From positions 744,001 through 808,000 of the forward strand of contig NZ_LT906447.1 of the NCBI RefSeq assembly GCF_900186985.1: 64,000 nucleotides of DNA, read 5' to 3'. The translations under genes and the position numbers were made by a program. The first letter of the stretch is position 1, and every line of letters starts with the position of its first letter. The stretch is from Staphylococcus piscifermentans (GTDB lineage: Bacteria > Bacillota > Bacilli > Staphylococcales > Staphylococcaceae). This document shows positions 18,068-28,138 of the stretch, piece after piece. A model generated the notes under the pieces. The model had not been told where the DNA came from. It ran no database searches and saw nothing but the letters and a program-made list of their open reading frames with translations.

Positions 18068-19795
18068 TCATTTATTAGATTTGCGTTTGCGCGTTGAAGC
18101 GGGCAGGTTTTGTACGATTAAACTTGAAATAGTTTCTACTGAATGGTTATTACGATTGATATAAGGGTTGCCGATAGGTTTAATACGTTGATGAATTAAA
18201 TCCTCTATTAAACGTCCCGTATTTTCATAACGCACACGCTCAAACGTTTGCCACACTTCCGGATATAAGCCGCGTTCCTTTTCATAAGTTGCTACATCTG
18301 GTGTATAAAGTGCAGTCGGCATATTGATGGTTAAGGCGTCAAAGACGATAGAAGAATAATCACTCAATACAACATCTGATGCGAGGATTAAATCTTGTGT
18401 TTCCAAATGTGCAGTAGGAATAATGACTTCTTTCGGCAAGTATTCCGCCATATTTTTTTCTTCTTCGATATGACCTTTGTAAATCACATTATAATGTGCA
18501 AGCAATTGCTCTGTCATCGGCAGTAAGTCTTCTTTGTGACTCTCGTGATGCCAAGTTGGCGCATAGAGCAGTGTCGGCTTATCTGGATTCAACTGGAGTT
18601 CATGTTTAATAAATCGGACATAAGGAATGTCATTTTTCTTATCAATAAGATAGCGTACACGCGGGTAGCCACAAGCTGCAATTTCACTATATTGCATCGG
18701 AAAGGCTGTCTTAAATAATTCTGCAGCTCGTATACTATCGCAAATCAAATAATTCTGATGGGTCCATTTATTGTATTTGCGTGCCCGATAATTATAGATT
18801 TCTTGGTTTTGATAAGGTTCTTTGCTGTCTAAAAATAATTGCTTGATAGGCGTGCCATGCCAAAGTTGAATAATTGTCCCGTTAGGTTTCAGATGATCAG
18901 GAATATAACTTTCAGCTACAATGACGCTGGCTTGATTGATTAAATCTTCAGCTTCAGGGTCATCCGGCTGTATAAAATGCGGACCTGTAGCTTCTGCAGT
19001 AACATAATAAACCGGATACTGCGAATGATGCTTCGCAAAGTAGTTAAATAGATAACGTGAATTACCTCTGAAACCATAATCAAATCCTAGGAAGACTACG
19101 GCTCCATTTAAGTCTGTTGACGCTGGTTCATAGATGTTGCTTGCATTCTGATGTTTGGTGTAGGAACGATCAAGCAATGCACTTGTAACGAAATGTGGAG
19201 CTGTAAAGCGTGTATTCCATAACAGCTTATCTATAAAGCGTGGGTGATCCGGCAGTTCGCACATGTTGAGTTTGAAAGGTCTTTTATGATGATGCAGATA
19301 GGCTAATTTATTTAAATTAAACTGTGTCAGACCCGGGAATTCCTTTTCCTTTAGAGTCGTATAGAACGAAGCGGATGTACGGCAACTTTCTTTAAAGTCA
19401 AAGACGACATGCCCATTTACTTCTACTTTATTAAAAAGCAAAATAGACACAGCAAGATCGAAAGCTGTTTCTAAATCTTCAGCCTTCAAACGTTGAATGC
19501 TTTGATTAATATTAAAAATCATATTCGGATAATGATTGATATTATTCATCCACTCGTCAAAAGTGAGTGAATGATTACCGAAATAACGACAGTCATTTTG
19601 ATAATAATGGTCAATCGTGTAATCGGTAATTACAGATTGTTTCGTTTCTATAGGCGTGAGCGCATCCATTTGATCTGGATAGATATCTATATTTAAATCA
19701 CTAGGAATAAAATGCGTATAACCACTCTTCAGTGCTTTTTTTAAAGCAAATAACATTTCATCCTTTGGCTGATAATCTAATTTTAATATTTTCAT
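18068..19795 (-). CDS. CDP-glycerol glycerophosphotransferase (TagF/TarF-like)
   Basis: 575-aa protein whose C-terminal half is a CDP-glycerol:poly(glycerophosphate) glycerophosphotransferase domain: IIQLWHGTPIKQLFLD (about residue 300), LLYAPTWHHES (about 420) and the sugar-nucleotide-binding VLSDYSSIVFDA (about 490). The two histidines in WHGTP and the SDYSS motif are catalytic in TagF. The N-terminal 230 residues match no domain I recognise. It would polymerise or prime wall teichoic acid glycerol-phosphate at the inner membrane face. The ATG at 19795 follows AGAGG; the longer frame to 19834 has no ribosome site. It stands alone, not in a tag/tar cluster, so its polymer is uncertain. Confidence 0.82.
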   Translation of the reverse strand: MKILKLDYQPKDEMLFALKKALKSGYTHFIPSDLNIDIYPDQMDALTPIETKQSVITDYTIDHYYQNDCRYFGNHSLTFDEWMNNINHYPNMIFNINQSIQRLKAEDLETAFDLAVSILLFNKVEVNGHVVFDFKESCRTSASFYTTLKEKEFPGLTQFNLNKLAYLHHHKRPFKLNMCELPDHPRFIDKLLWNTRFTAPHFVTSALLDRSYTKHQNASNIYEPASTDLNGAVVFLGFDYGFRGNSRYLFNYFAKHHSQYPVYYVTAEATGPHFIQPDDPEAEDLINQASVIVAESYIPDHLKPNGTIIQLWHGTPIKQLFLDSKEPYQNQEIYNYRARKYNKWTHQNYLICDSIRAAELFKTAFPMQYSEIAACGYPRVRYLIDKKNDIPYVRFIKHELQLNPDKPTLLYAPTWHHESHKEDLLPMTEQLLAHYNVIYKGHIEEEKNMAEYLPKEVIIPTAHLETQDLILASDVVLSDYSSIVFDALTINMPTALYTPDVATYEKERGLYPEVWQTFERVRYENTGRLIEDLIHQRIKPIGNPYINRNNHSVETISSLIVQNLPASTRKRKSNK

Positions 19796-20002
19796 TATAA
19801 AACCTCTTTGATTTTCATATGAATAAAATGCCATATGTTTTAAAGCATTATTGTCATAATCTATTAAACTCTATTTTATCACTTCCATTAAAAAGAAGGA
19901 AAGAGAACGTAAAGGCAATGAGAGAAAGTTTTTTGAAACTGAAAAACTGTATTATTAAATTTCGGAAAATGATTATAACAGAGATATGGGTAATAGCATG
20001 AA

Positions 20003-20016
20003 TGTAAGCGTATACA
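20003..20016. promoter_or_regulatory. cre site upstream of lctP
   Basis: TGTAAGCGTATACA fits the catabolite-responsive element consensus TGWNANCGNTNNCA except for one central base. It lies about 160 bp before the lctP start and 90 bp before a Rex/ArcR-type dyad. Confidence 0.6.
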
Positions 20017-20103
20017 TTGAAAACACAGGGTTTAGACGTGTGAAACAGCTTGAAAAAATATTGAAAAAAAGATTGTACAGGCATGTGAAACGTGGTATAT
20101 TAT

Positions 20104-20121
20104 ATGTGAATTAATTCACAA
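20104..20121. promoter_or_regulatory. Rex / ArcR-type operator of lctP
   Basis: ATGTGAATTAATTCACAA matches the Rex consensus TTGTGAAWWWWTTCACAA at all but its first base and at the same time contains a perfect TGTGA-N6-TCACA ArcR (Crp/Fnr family) site at 20105-20120. Lactate permease genes are known members of the staphylococcal Rex regulon, so NADH/NAD+ control is expected. Confidence 0.8.
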
Positions 20122-20177
20122 TACCAAATAAAGTAATGTTCAAAACAAATAAAAAATAGAAAGAAGCGGGGTAAGAT

Positions 20178-21779
20178 ATGTTAGTTTCATCATTTGATCC
20201 ATTTAACAATCTTGTAATATCTAGTCTAGTAGCAAGTATTCCAATTATTTTGTTCTTGTTATGTTTGACTATTTTCAAAATGAAAGGGATTTATGCAGCA
20301 ATTACCACTTTAGTAGTGACATTGCTCGTAGCAGTTATTCTTTTTAAATTGCCAGGAGGAATGGCAGCCGGGGCAGTAGTCGAAGGGTTCTATCAAGGTT
20401 GGCTGCCTATCGGTTACATTGTTGTCATGGCAGTATGGTTGTATAAATTATCAACTAAAACAGGTCAGTTCGGAATGATTCAAGATAGTATCGCAAGCAT
20501 TTCACAAGACCAACGGATACAATTATTATTAATCGGTTTTTGTTTCAACGCATTCTTAGAAGGTGCAGCAGGCTTCGGTGTACCCATTGCAATCTGTGCT
20601 TTATTACTAATTTATTTAGGATTTAAACCGCTACAAGCAGCGATGTTATGCTTAGTAGCGAACGCAGCAGCTGGCGCATTTGGGGCAATCGGTTTACCAG
20701 TTGCAGTAATCGACACATTGAACTTGCACGGCGGAATCACTGCGATTGAAGTTTCACGTTATTCAACATTTACTTTAGCTTTAATTAACTTCTTTATTCC
20801 ATTCTTATTGATTTTCATTATTGATGGTTTCAAAGGAATTAAAGAAACTTTACCAGCAATCTTAGTAGTATCCACTACTTATACAGTATTGCAAGGCATC
20901 CTTACTTTAGCACAAGGACCTGAATTGGCAGATATTATTCCGCCACTTGCAACAATGGGAGCTTTAGCTCTATTCAGCAGAAAATTCCAACCGAAACATA
21001 TTTTTAGAATTCAGAAAGATGCAGAACCTCCTGCTATCCAAAAATTAACAGTTAAAGAAGTGCTTTATGCTTGGAGTCCTTTCTATATTTTAACTGTATT
21101 CGTAATGATTTGGAGTATGCCGTTCTTTAAAAAATTATTCTTACCAGGCGGTGCATTGAGTTTCTTAACAGCTGCAATTCCATTGCCAGGTACAATGAGC
21201 GAAACAACTCATAAAGCGATCACATTGAATTTCAATATTATTGGTCAAACAGGAACAGCAATTTTACTTACAATTATAATTACTTTGCTGATTTCTAAAA
21301 ATACAACTTGGGGAGATGCAGGACACTTATTAGGAGAAACATTCAAAGAGTTATGGATTTCCATCTTCACAATTTGTTTCATCTTAGCTGTATCTAAATT
21401 AACAACATATGGCGGATTAAGTGCTGCAATGGGTCAAGGTATTTCTAAAACAGGCGGTATCTTCCCATTACTATCACCAATCTTAGGTTGGATCGGTGTA
21501 TTCATGACAGGTTCCGTTGTGAACAACAACTCCTTGTTCGCACCAATTCAAGCTTCAGTATCTAGCCAAATCGGCGTAAGCGGCGGCTTGCTTGTAGCTG
21601 CTAACACTGTAGGCGGCGTAGCAGCAAAAATTATTTCACCACAATCCATTGCGATTGCCACTGCTGCAGTTAAAGAAGTAGGTAAAGAATCTGAACTCTT
21701 GAAAATGTCACTTAGATTCAGCGTGGGTATCTTGGCATTCATCTGTATCTGGACATTTATCTTAGCGTTAATATTCTAA
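20178..21779 (+). CDS. lctP: L-lactate permease
   Basis: 533-aa, about twelve-helix lactate permease of the LctP family, moving L-lactate with protons across the membrane. Diagnostic segments include GFCFNAFLEGAAGFGVPIAI near residue 115, LVANAAAGAFGAIGLPVAV near 158 and TGSVVNNNSLFAPIQ near 440. GGGGTAAG precedes the ATG. The gene is single and ends at a bidirectional terminator. The 380-bp gap before it holds cre and Rex/ArcR-type sites, so expression should respond to carbon source and redox state. In S. aureus the homologue lies beside mqo, as here (one glycosyltransferase intervenes). Confidence 0.93.
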   Translation: MLVSSFDPFNNLVISSLVASIPIILFLLCLTIFKMKGIYAAITTLVVTLLVAVILFKLPGGMAAGAVVEGFYQGWLPIGYIVVMAVWLYKLSTKTGQFGMIQDSIASISQDQRIQLLLIGFCFNAFLEGAAGFGVPIAICALLLIYLGFKPLQAAMLCLVANAAAGAFGAIGLPVAVIDTLNLHGGITAIEVSRYSTFTLALINFFIPFLLIFIIDGFKGIKETLPAILVVSTTYTVLQGILTLAQGPELADIIPPLATMGALALFSRKFQPKHIFRIQKDAEPPAIQKLTVKEVLYAWSPFYILTVFVMIWSMPFFKKLFLPGGALSFLTAAIPLPGTMSETTHKAITLNFNIIGQTGTAILLTIIITLLISKNTTWGDAGHLLGETFKELWISIFTICFILAVSKLTTYGGLSAAMGQGISKTGGIFPLLSPILGWIGVFMTGSVVNNNSLFAPIQASVSSQIGVSGGLLVAANTVGGVAAKIISPQSIAIATAAVKEVGKESELLKMSLRFSVGILAFICIWTFILALIF

Positions 21780-21786
21780 TCGGTAT

Positions 21787-21832
21787 AAAAAAAGAGACGA
21801 TTTTCACGAAGAAAAGTGAAAGTCGTCTTTTT
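21787..21832. terminator. Bidirectional terminator lctP / GT4
   Basis: AAAAGAGACGATTTTCAC and GTGAAAGTCGTCTTTT pair with one mismatch and a G-U; T-run on both strands. Confidence 0.8.
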
Positions 21833-21846
21833 TGCGTATCTGACTA

Positions 21847-22998
21847 TTAGTCGTTAATTACTTTAATGAAATCTTGATAGACACGCTCTGGAGAATAGTG
21901 AGTTACGGTTTCAAAGCCGCGCTCTACGATTTTTCCTTGTTCAGAAGGAGGAGCGGAAATCACATTTGAAATATCATCCGCTAAATCCTCGATATTTTGA
22001 TATTCGGCTAAATAACCATTATAGCCAGAGCGAATTAAAGTTTCAGGGCCGGCATTTCCTTTAAAGCTGATGACGATATTACCTTGATTCATCGCTTCTA
22101 AAATAATCAAACCGAATCCTTCATTTCTAGAAGGGACGACAGTGATAGTACTTTCTGCCAAACGTAAGGGCAGATGCATCGTAGAAGGGTGGATAGAAAC
22201 GATATCGCCTAATTGATGTTGTTGAATATACTCTTCTAAATCATGACGCTGCTGACCGTCACCATAAATTTTGAGTGAGTAATTCATTTCCCGTAAGCTA
22301 TCTTGAATCAATTCAATACTACGTAATAGCAAATCGAAACCTTTTTCATACTCCAAGCGGCCTGCCGCAATAATTTGAGGTTTTTTAGGAATTTCAATGC
22401 GCGATTCATTAATCATATTAGGAACCGTATAAACTGGAATATGCGTTAATTTTTCATAAACTTTTTTATCAGAATCCGTTAATGTAGTAATCGCGTCTAG
22501 ATTTTTATAAGCTTCAATGATTTCTTTTTGGTAGGCACGGGGGTAGGCATTTAAATTCATATGTTCCATTCCTACTGTTGTGACTGTATCTGAAGCATGT
22601 TCTGCAACTAAGATATTATAACTTGCACGTGTACCTACTAAGATATCTGTATCCACTTCAGAAATAGCACGCAGGATCTTTTTTTCAACATAGCTGGAAA
22701 ATTGATTCAAACCAGGTTCGTAACTAGAAATAGTAGAAGGCTTGAAAAAAGGCGTCCATTTACGCAATCGATTCATGGTAATACTTAAGATGTTGGCAGG
22801 TCTTAAGTTATAGTCAACTAAAGCAGTGACTTTGATATTGCTATGAAGCTTAAAGTAAGGAGTCTTGCTGCCTTTGAATACGGAAATAATTTCAACATCA
22901 TGTCCTTTATCTGCCAATACATTCGCTAATTGGGTCACAGCTTTAACAGTTCCGCCCATAGCAAATATGTTGTGCATTAAGAATGTAATTGATTTCAT
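21847..22998 (-). CDS. Glycosyltransferase, GT4 family
   Basis: 383-aa retaining GT-B glycosyltransferase. The N-terminal glycine loop is MGGTVKAVTQLANVLADKGH (about residue 15) and the C-terminal donor-binding domain has AAGRLEYEKGFDLLLRSI (about residue 210), followed by the E-x7-E region SRNEGFGLIILEAMNQG (about 293), where the two glutamates bind nucleotide and catalyse. Such cytoplasmic enzymes decorate teichoic acid, serine-rich proteins or glycolipids; the TagF-like gene 2 kb away hints at a teichoic-acid role, but this is inference. GGAGGAG precedes the ATG. Confidence 0.85.
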   Translation of the reverse strand: MKSITFLMHNIFAMGGTVKAVTQLANVLADKGHDVEIISVFKGSKTPYFKLHSNIKVTALVDYNLRPANILSITMNRLRKWTPFFKPSTISSYEPGLNQFSSYVEKKILRAISEVDTDILVGTRASYNILVAEHASDTVTTVGMEHMNLNAYPRAYQKEIIEAYKNLDAITTLTDSDKKVYEKLTHIPVYTVPNMINESRIEIPKKPQIIAAGRLEYEKGFDLLLRSIELIQDSLREMNYSLKIYGDGQQRHDLEEYIQQHQLGDIVSIHPSTMHLPLRLAESTITVVPSRNEGFGLIILEAMNQGNIVISFKGNAGPETLIRSGYNGYLAEYQNIEDLADDISNVISAPPSEQGKIVERGFETVTHYSPERVYQDFIKVIND

Positions 22999-23123
22999 AC
23001 ATCGTCAGCTCCTCCTGAAATATTCACTTAATTATAGCATATTACCCATGATTGAATGCAAAGTACCTATGTATTAAAAGGGTATTAATGATTAATTTGT
23101 TGAATAAGTACCCTTACCCCTTT

Positions 23124-23323
23124 TGTCTTGCATGGTTTACGTATATAATAAAGGAATAGAACAAAATAATCTTCACTGCATCAAAGTGGTTGTAACCTAA
23201 CAACTGAAGACGTTTCTTAGGTGTGTTTTATTTTTGTAGCAGAAAGCGCTTTCTCAAGAGAGGGTTGAGAGGCATGCTTAAGCTGATGTCATCTTTATTA
23301 TTAAAAAGGGGGCTGTATTTGTT
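23124..23323 (+). promoter_or_regulatory. mqo promoter, leader and cre site
   Basis: A -10 TATAAT lies at 23144-23149 with only a weak -35. The leader of about 170 nt contains a small stem (CCTAA...TTAGG, about 23197-23222) and the perfect 14-bp palindrome AGAAAGCGCTTTCT at 23241-23254, which equals an ideal cre except at the two outermost bases. A cre inside the leader would act as a roadblock for CcpA repression. Confidence 0.6.
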
Positions 23324-24802
23324 ATGAGTGCACAACATAGCAAAACAGATGTCATCTTAATTGGTGGCGGAATCATGAGTGCGACATTAGGTACTTTACT
23401 AAAGAAAGTTGCACCGGAAAAAGAAATTAAAGTTTTTGAAAAATTAAAAGAACCAGCAGAAGAAAGTTCAAATGCTTGGAATAATGCAGGGACAGGGCAT
23501 TCTGCATTATGTGAGATGAACTATACTAAAGAAATGCCTGATGGCTCTCTAGACATCTCAAAAGCATTAAAAATCAACGAACAATTCCAAGTTTCCAAAC
23601 AATTTTGGACATATTTAGTGAAACACGGAAATTTAACACAGCCAGAAGAATTTATCCACAGCGTACCGCATATGAGTTTTGTCATCGGCGTGCGTAATGT
23701 CGACTTCTTGAGACGTCGCGTCAAAGCGCTGACTGAAAATGCACTTTTTAAAGAAATGACAATGACTGAAGATAAAGATAAAATTGCTGAATGGCTGCCA
23801 TTGATGATGGAAAATCGTACGAGTCCTGTGCCGGTAGCTGTAAGCCGTGACGAATCAGGTACAGATGTTAACTTCGGAGGGTTGACACGTAAATTATTCA
23901 ATTTCTTAGAAGAAAATGGTGTACAAGTTGAATACGAACATCAAGTGCTGAATATTAAGCAGCAAAAAGACGGCACTTGGAAAGTGAAAGTCAAAGACCT
24001 ACTTACTGATGACGTTACAACTTATGAATCTGACTTTGTATTTATCGGGGCAGGCGGCGCAAGCTTACCGCTTCTCCAAAAAACAAATATCAAAGAATCT
24101 AAACACATCGGCGGTTTCCCGGTCAGCGGTATCTTCTTAGTATGTCAAGATCCGGAAATTGTGGAACAACATGATGCGAAAGTATATGGCAAAGCTAAAG
24201 TAGGCGCGCCTCCAATGTCTGTTCCTCACTTGGATACACGTTATATTGACGGCAAAAAATCTTTATTGTTCGGACCGTTTGCAGGCTTCTCACCGAAGTT
24301 CTTGAAAACAGGTACGAACATGGATTTAATCAAATCTGTAAAACCAAACAACTTGTTAACAATGCTTTCAGCAGGTGTAAAAGAAATGCCGTTAACACAA
24401 TACTTGATTTCACAATTAATGTTGTCTGATGAAGAACGCATTGAAGAATTAAGAGAATTTATTCCAACTGCGAAGAAAGAAGACTGGAGTCCTGTAGTGG
24501 CTGGACAACGTGTGCAAGTTATCAAAGATACTGATAAAGGTAAAGGTACGTTGCAATTCGGTACTGAAGTTATCGTAAATGAAGACGGCACATTATCTGC
24601 CTTGCTAGGTGCGTCTCCTGGTGCTTCTACTGCAGTCGATGTAATGTTAGACATCTTGCAACGTTGCTTTAAAGATGAATTCCCACAATGGGAAAATAAA
24701 ATCAAAGAAATGATTCCATCATTCGGACAATCTTTAGCTAAAAATGCTGAACTTTATAAAGAAGTAAAAGCTGAAGAAGATAAATATTTAAAATTACAAT
24801 AA
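23324..24802 (+). CDS. mqo: Malate:quinone oxidoreductase
   Basis: 492-aa FAD-dependent peripheral membrane enzyme oxidising malate to oxaloacetate and passing electrons to menaquinone, bypassing NAD-malate dehydrogenase in the TCA cycle. The FAD motif [17 protein letters not shown] is at residues 10-26, [19 protein letters not shown] near residue 50 is the Mqo-specific segment, and [13 protein letters not shown] near 240 is a second nucleotide-contact motif. AAAGGGGG precedes the ATG. A strong cre site sits in the leader. Two staphylococcal Mqo paralogues are known; this one is near lctP as in S. aureus. Confidence 0.95.
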   Translation: MSAQHSKTDVILIGGGIMSATLGTLLKKVAPEKEIKVFEKLKEPAEESSNAWNNAGTGHSALCEMNYTKEMPDGSLDISKALKINEQFQVSKQFWTYLVKHGNLTQPEEFIHSVPHMSFVIGVRNVDFLRRRVKALTENALFKEMTMTEDKDKIAEWLPLMMENRTSPVPVAVSRDESGTDVNFGGLTRKLFNFLEENGVQVEYEHQVLNIKQQKDGTWKVKVKDLLTDDVTTYESDFVFIGAGGASLPLLQKTNIKESKHIGGFPVSGIFLVCQDPEIVEQHDAKVYGKAKVGAPPMSVPHLDTRYIDGKKSLLFGPFAGFSPKFLKTGTNMDLIKSVKPNNLLTMLSAGVKEMPLTQYLISQLMLSDEERIEELREFIPTAKKEDWSPVVAGQRVQVIKDTDKGKGTLQFGTEVIVNEDGTLSALLGASPGASTAVDVMLDILQRCFKDEFPQWENKIKEMIPSFGQSLAKNAELYKEVKAEEDKYLKLQ

Positions 24803-24816
24803 TCTTAAAAATTATA

Positions 24817-24866
24817 TAAGCAGAAGGAGCGGGGACATTAATGGGTTCCGCTCCTTCTGCTTATTT
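24817..24866. terminator. Bidirectional terminator mqo / hssS
   Basis: AAGCAGAAGGAGCGG and CCGCTCCTTCTGCTT are perfect 15-base arms, followed by ATTTTTTA. Confidence 0.85.
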
Positions 24867-24867
24867 T

Positions 24868-26247
24868 TTAAATGTTTTTAGAGAGTGCAATGATAAAGGT
24901 GCTGCCTTCTCCAGGCGTACTCTCAACTTCAATAGTCCCTCCATGAAGTTGAATAATCATTTGAGCAATAGCCAAACCCAGTCCATTGCTGGTAGCCGAA
25001 TGTGTCCCTTTATAGAATCGTTCGAATAAGTGTGCTTGCGTTTCTTCAGTCATACCGGGACCATCGTCTGTGATTCGGCAGATGATTTGATTTTTATCTT
25101 TTTCCGAAGGTGCGATTTCAATATCAATACTGCCATCTTGTTCTGAATACTTAATCGCATTAGAAATCACATTTTGGAAGGCTTGGTAAATCAAACGATA
25201 ATTACCTTGGATAGTAATATTTTCAATATCAGTTAAGACAATCAAATCTTTAGCATCAATTGAATATTGTTCATGACGAATAATTAAACGGATAAGTTCA
25301 GCAATTTCAATCTTGTCTTTAAATTCAAGGTGTTCATGATTATCTAATTCTGCTAACAATAATAAGGCACGTGTGAGATTACTCAAACGATTTGTTGCTG
25401 CATAGATTTCAGCAATATAATATTCACGTTCCTGCTTATTGTCAGCTACACTCAATCGATCTAATAATTGATGAATATGTGTCAAAGGCGTTTTAATTTC
25501 ATGCGAAACATTTTGCACAAAGTGCTGACGCATATCATCTAATTGCTTTAAGGATAAACGCATTTGATCAAAGCGATATTGCAAGGTTCCTAGTTCATCT
25601 TTTCGAGTCGTAACTATCGGCGTGTTGAAATCGCCCTCCATTAATCGGTTCGTTGCACGTTTTAATTGCGAAATCGGCTTAATCAGAGCATAAGTCGAAC
25701 TGATGATTAAGAGCATTGAAATGAGCAACAATAACACTAATAGAATTGCTAAAAAGACGCGGAATTCACTGAATGATTTTCCAATATCTGGGCGAATAAA
25801 GACAGCTACTTTGCCTTCAGGCGTATGAAAAGCGGTACCGACTGTATTGGCCGTTTCGTTATCGAAAAAGCCGGTAACAAATAGTTGATAAGGATGATTA
25901 CGTATACCGTGGTAGTCTTGATTATTCAATACTTGGCGAATGGCTTTTTCAGATAGATTATCGCGACGAAAATGGTCGCCATAAAATTGACGATGTCCTG
26001 CTTGATTGACGGTCAAAACTTGAAAATTCAACTCACTAATATGTTGGAAATAAGCCGGCATATCCTTGGTATGCGTTTCTTCTTGATAATGTTTGGCTTC
26101 TTGCAATGTGGTCATAATTTTATGATCATTAGAAGGTTTCAATTGCACATGGTAATAAATATTGGACAGAATAAAACTTGCGACCGCACTAAACAACATA
26201 ATAACGACAGTATAAATGGCGATTCTAGAATAGAGTGTTTTAAACAT
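24868..26247 (-). CDS. hssS: Haem-sensing histidine kinase HssS
   Basis: 459-aa membrane kinase: helix 1 at residues about 9-28, an extracytoplasmic sensor region of about 135 residues, helix 2 at about 165-187, a HAMP linker, the phospho-accepting histidine in VSHEIKTPLTHIHQLL (about residue 249), and ATPase boxes ISNAIKYS (N box), DDGPGMTE (G1) and GLGLAIAQMI (G2). It reads closely to S. aureus HssS and sits with HssR and divergent hrtBA exactly as there. It senses excess haem in the membrane and phosphorylates HssR. Its start overlaps the hssR stop by 8 bp. Confidence 0.94.
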   Translation of the reverse strand: MFKTLYSRIAIYTVVIMLFSAVASFILSNIYYHVQLKPSNDHKIMTTLQEAKHYQEETHTKDMPAYFQHISELNFQVLTVNQAGHRQFYGDHFRRDNLSEKAIRQVLNNQDYHGIRNHPYQLFVTGFFDNETANTVGTAFHTPEGKVAVFIRPDIGKSFSEFRVFLAILLVLLLLISMLLIISSTYALIKPISQLKRATNRLMEGDFNTPIVTTRKDELGTLQYRFDQMRLSLKQLDDMRQHFVQNVSHEIKTPLTHIHQLLDRLSVADNKQEREYYIAEIYAATNRLSNLTRALLLLAELDNHEHLEFKDKIEIAELIRLIIRHEQYSIDAKDLIVLTDIENITIQGNYRLIYQAFQNVISNAIKYSEQDGSIDIEIAPSEKDKNQIICRITDDGPGMTEETQAHLFERFYKGTHSATSNGLGLAIAQMIIQLHGGTIEVESTPGEGSTFIIALSKNI

Positions 26248-26914
26248 GCGCTTCCACCTTGTAACCTAAACCACGTACGGTTTCAATGCTGACATTACTG
26301 CCGATTTTAGCCAGACGATTGCGCAAGCGTCTGATATGCACATCTACAGTACGATCATCTCCATCGTAATCAAATCCCCATACACGTTCTATACACTCTT
26401 CACGACTGAATACTTGTTTAGGATTGCTGGCCAATAAAAATAACAGATGAAACTCTTTATTAGGCAAGGTCATCGTTTTATTCTTTGTGGCGATTTCTAA
26501 GTAAGATTGATTTAATGTCAAATTGCCGATTTCCAGTTCATTTTCTGCATTAATTTGATAGCGACGCAACACAGCTTTGATACGAAAGATAAGCTCTTGC
26601 ACTTCGAATGGTTTCGTTACATAGTCATCTGTACCTGTTAAGTAAGCTTCTTCCTTGTCGCTTAAAGCATCACGTGCTGTCAGCATAATGACAGGCAATT
26701 CATAGATTTCCTTAAGTTTCTGGCATAGTTCAAAGCCGTCCATACCATTCATCATGATATCTACAATTGCAATATCTATATGATGCTGTTCTAAATAAGT
26801 CAGAGCACCTTCAGCACTCGGTTGAGTTGCTGTTTTAAATCCTTCTTTTTCTAAATAGGAAGAAACATAATGCAGAATTTGGTAATCATCATCTACAATT
26901 AAACATGTTGTCAT
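26240..26914 (-). CDS. hssR: Haem-response regulator HssR
   Basis: 224-aa OmpR-type response regulator: receiver domain with acidic pocket LIVDDDYQ, phospho-aspartate in VDIMMNGMDG (about residue 52) and lysine in VTKPFEV (about 101), then a winged-helix DNA-binding domain (RTVDVHIRRLRNRL recognition helix). Phosphorylated HssR activates hrtBA through a direct repeat that is present at 27013-27032. The ATG at 26914 follows TAGGAGTG by 6 bases; it gives the same length as S. aureus HssR. Confidence 0.95.
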   Translation of the reverse strand: MTTCLIVDDDYQILHYVSSYLEKEGFKTATQPSAEGALTYLEQHHIDIAIVDIMMNGMDGFELCQKLKEIYELPVIMLTARDALSDKEEAYLTGTDDYVTKPFEVQELIFRIKAVLRRYQINAENELEIGNLTLNQSYLEIATKNKTMTLPNKEFHLLFLLASNPKQVFSREECIERVWGFDYDGDDRTVDVHIRRLRNRLAKIGSNVSIETVRGLGYKVEAHV

Positions 26915-27012
26915 TCTATTCACTCCTACAATATGGTTTAAAGTTATTATACCTATTTCATTCATACACCCTCAACCGCTATCTTTCATACGGATTTTCT
27001 TTTTTCCTTAAA

Positions 27013-27032
27013 GTTCATATTCAGTTCATATA
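27013..27032 (+). promoter_or_regulatory. HssR-binding direct repeat
   Basis: GTTCATATT and GTTCATATA are separated by CA, i.e. the known HssR target (two GTTCATATT copies with a 2-base gap) with a single change in the last base. It ends 47 bp before the hrtB start, where it would activate the promoter. Confidence 0.92.
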
Positions 27033-27079
27033 GTCCTTCTAGAATAAAAGTATCATAAAAAAAGAAGGAGAAATGAACA

Positions 27080-28138
27080 ATGAAATTAGCATGGAAAGAA
27101 ATGACATTCTATAAATTCAAATTCATCTTAATCATGTTGATTATCTTGCTGCTTTCAAGCATGGTACTGTTCATCAGCGGACTTGCCCAAGGACTTGGAC
27201 GTGAAAATATTTCCATGCTGAATAATATGCAAGCCGATAAATTTGTAGTGCAAGATATCAAACAACCTGTGATTGAGAAATCGATAATTAAACCTGACAA
27301 GCAAAGTGATATCGAAAATATTATTAATGAGAAACCCTTTAAATTAGGACAACAAACAATGATTTCAGATCAAACGAATGATCTGGATATTTTATTGATT
27401 AATCCAGTCAAAGATTTCAAACCAGCTTTAACGAAAGGGCATTATCCTCAATCAAACAATGAAATTGCGGTCAATAAAAAATTAACTGGCGAAGGATTGA
27501 AGATCGGTGACAAAGTTAAAATGAAAGGACATGGAGAAGCCTATAAAATTGTAGGTATTATGAATGATACGATGTATTCTCACAGTTCAGCTGTGATGAC
27601 GACAAACCATGAATTTGATCAACTTATGCCGAAAGCTGCATCTTTTTATCCTGTAAAACATATGACAAAAGCAGAACAGCATAAATTAAATGACATCTCT
27701 GGTATTAAAGTGGTAAGCGAAAAAACGTTAACAGATAATATACCAAGTTATAATGCGGAACAAGCGCCGTTAAATATGATGATTATCAGCTTATTCTTTA
27801 TCACTGCTATTGTATTAAGTGCGTTCTTCTATGTCATGACCATTCAAAAAATATCAGAAATCGGTATTTTGAAAGCGATTGGTATTCGCACAAGACACCT
27901 CTTATGGTCGCTTGTGTTCCAAATCTTGTTAGTGACTATGATGAGTGTAGTTATTTCAGTTCTTATCATTAGTGTCTTATCGATGTTTATGCCTGTAACG
28001 ATGCCATTCCACATCACTATTACGAATATGCTGCTGGTTATCGGAGTATTTATACTTGTAGCGATTATCGGTGCGTCACTGTCATTCATTAAATTAGTCA
28101 AAGTGAATCCAATACAAGCAATAGGAGGGGAAGCTTAA
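27080..28138 (+). CDS. hrtB: Haem efflux ABC permease HrtB
   Basis: 352-aa MacB/FtsX-type permease: one N-terminal membrane helix (about residues 12-32), a large extracellular domain (about 35-225) and three C-terminal helices (about 232-255, 280-305, 315-338). With HrtA it expels toxic haem from the membrane. The gene is first in the operon and its stop overlaps the HrtA start by one base (TAATG). AAGGAG precedes the ATG, and the HssR direct repeat lies immediately upstream. Confidence 0.93.
   Translation: MKLAWKEMTFYKFKFILIMLIILLLSSMVLFISGLAQGLGRENISMLNNMQADKFVVQDIKQPVIEKSIIKPDKQSDIENIINEKPFKLGQQTMISDQTNDLDILLINPVKDFKPALTKGHYPQSNNEIAVNKKLTGEGLKIGDKVKMKGHGEAYKIVGIMNDTMYSHSSAVMTTNHEFDQLMPKAASFYPVKHMTKAEQHKLNDISGIKVVSEKTLTDNIPSYNAEQAPLNMMIISLFFITAIVLSAFFYVMTIQKISEIGILKAIGIRTRHLLWSLVFQILLVTMMSVVISVLIISVLSMFMPVTMPFHITITNMLLVIGVFILVAIIGASLSFIKLVKVNPIQAIGGEA

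Noticed and set aside
19960..19990. Fur box in GAAAATGATTATAAC upstream of the TagF-like gene
   Set aside because: Only one half resembles the 7-1-7 consensus; no symmetry.
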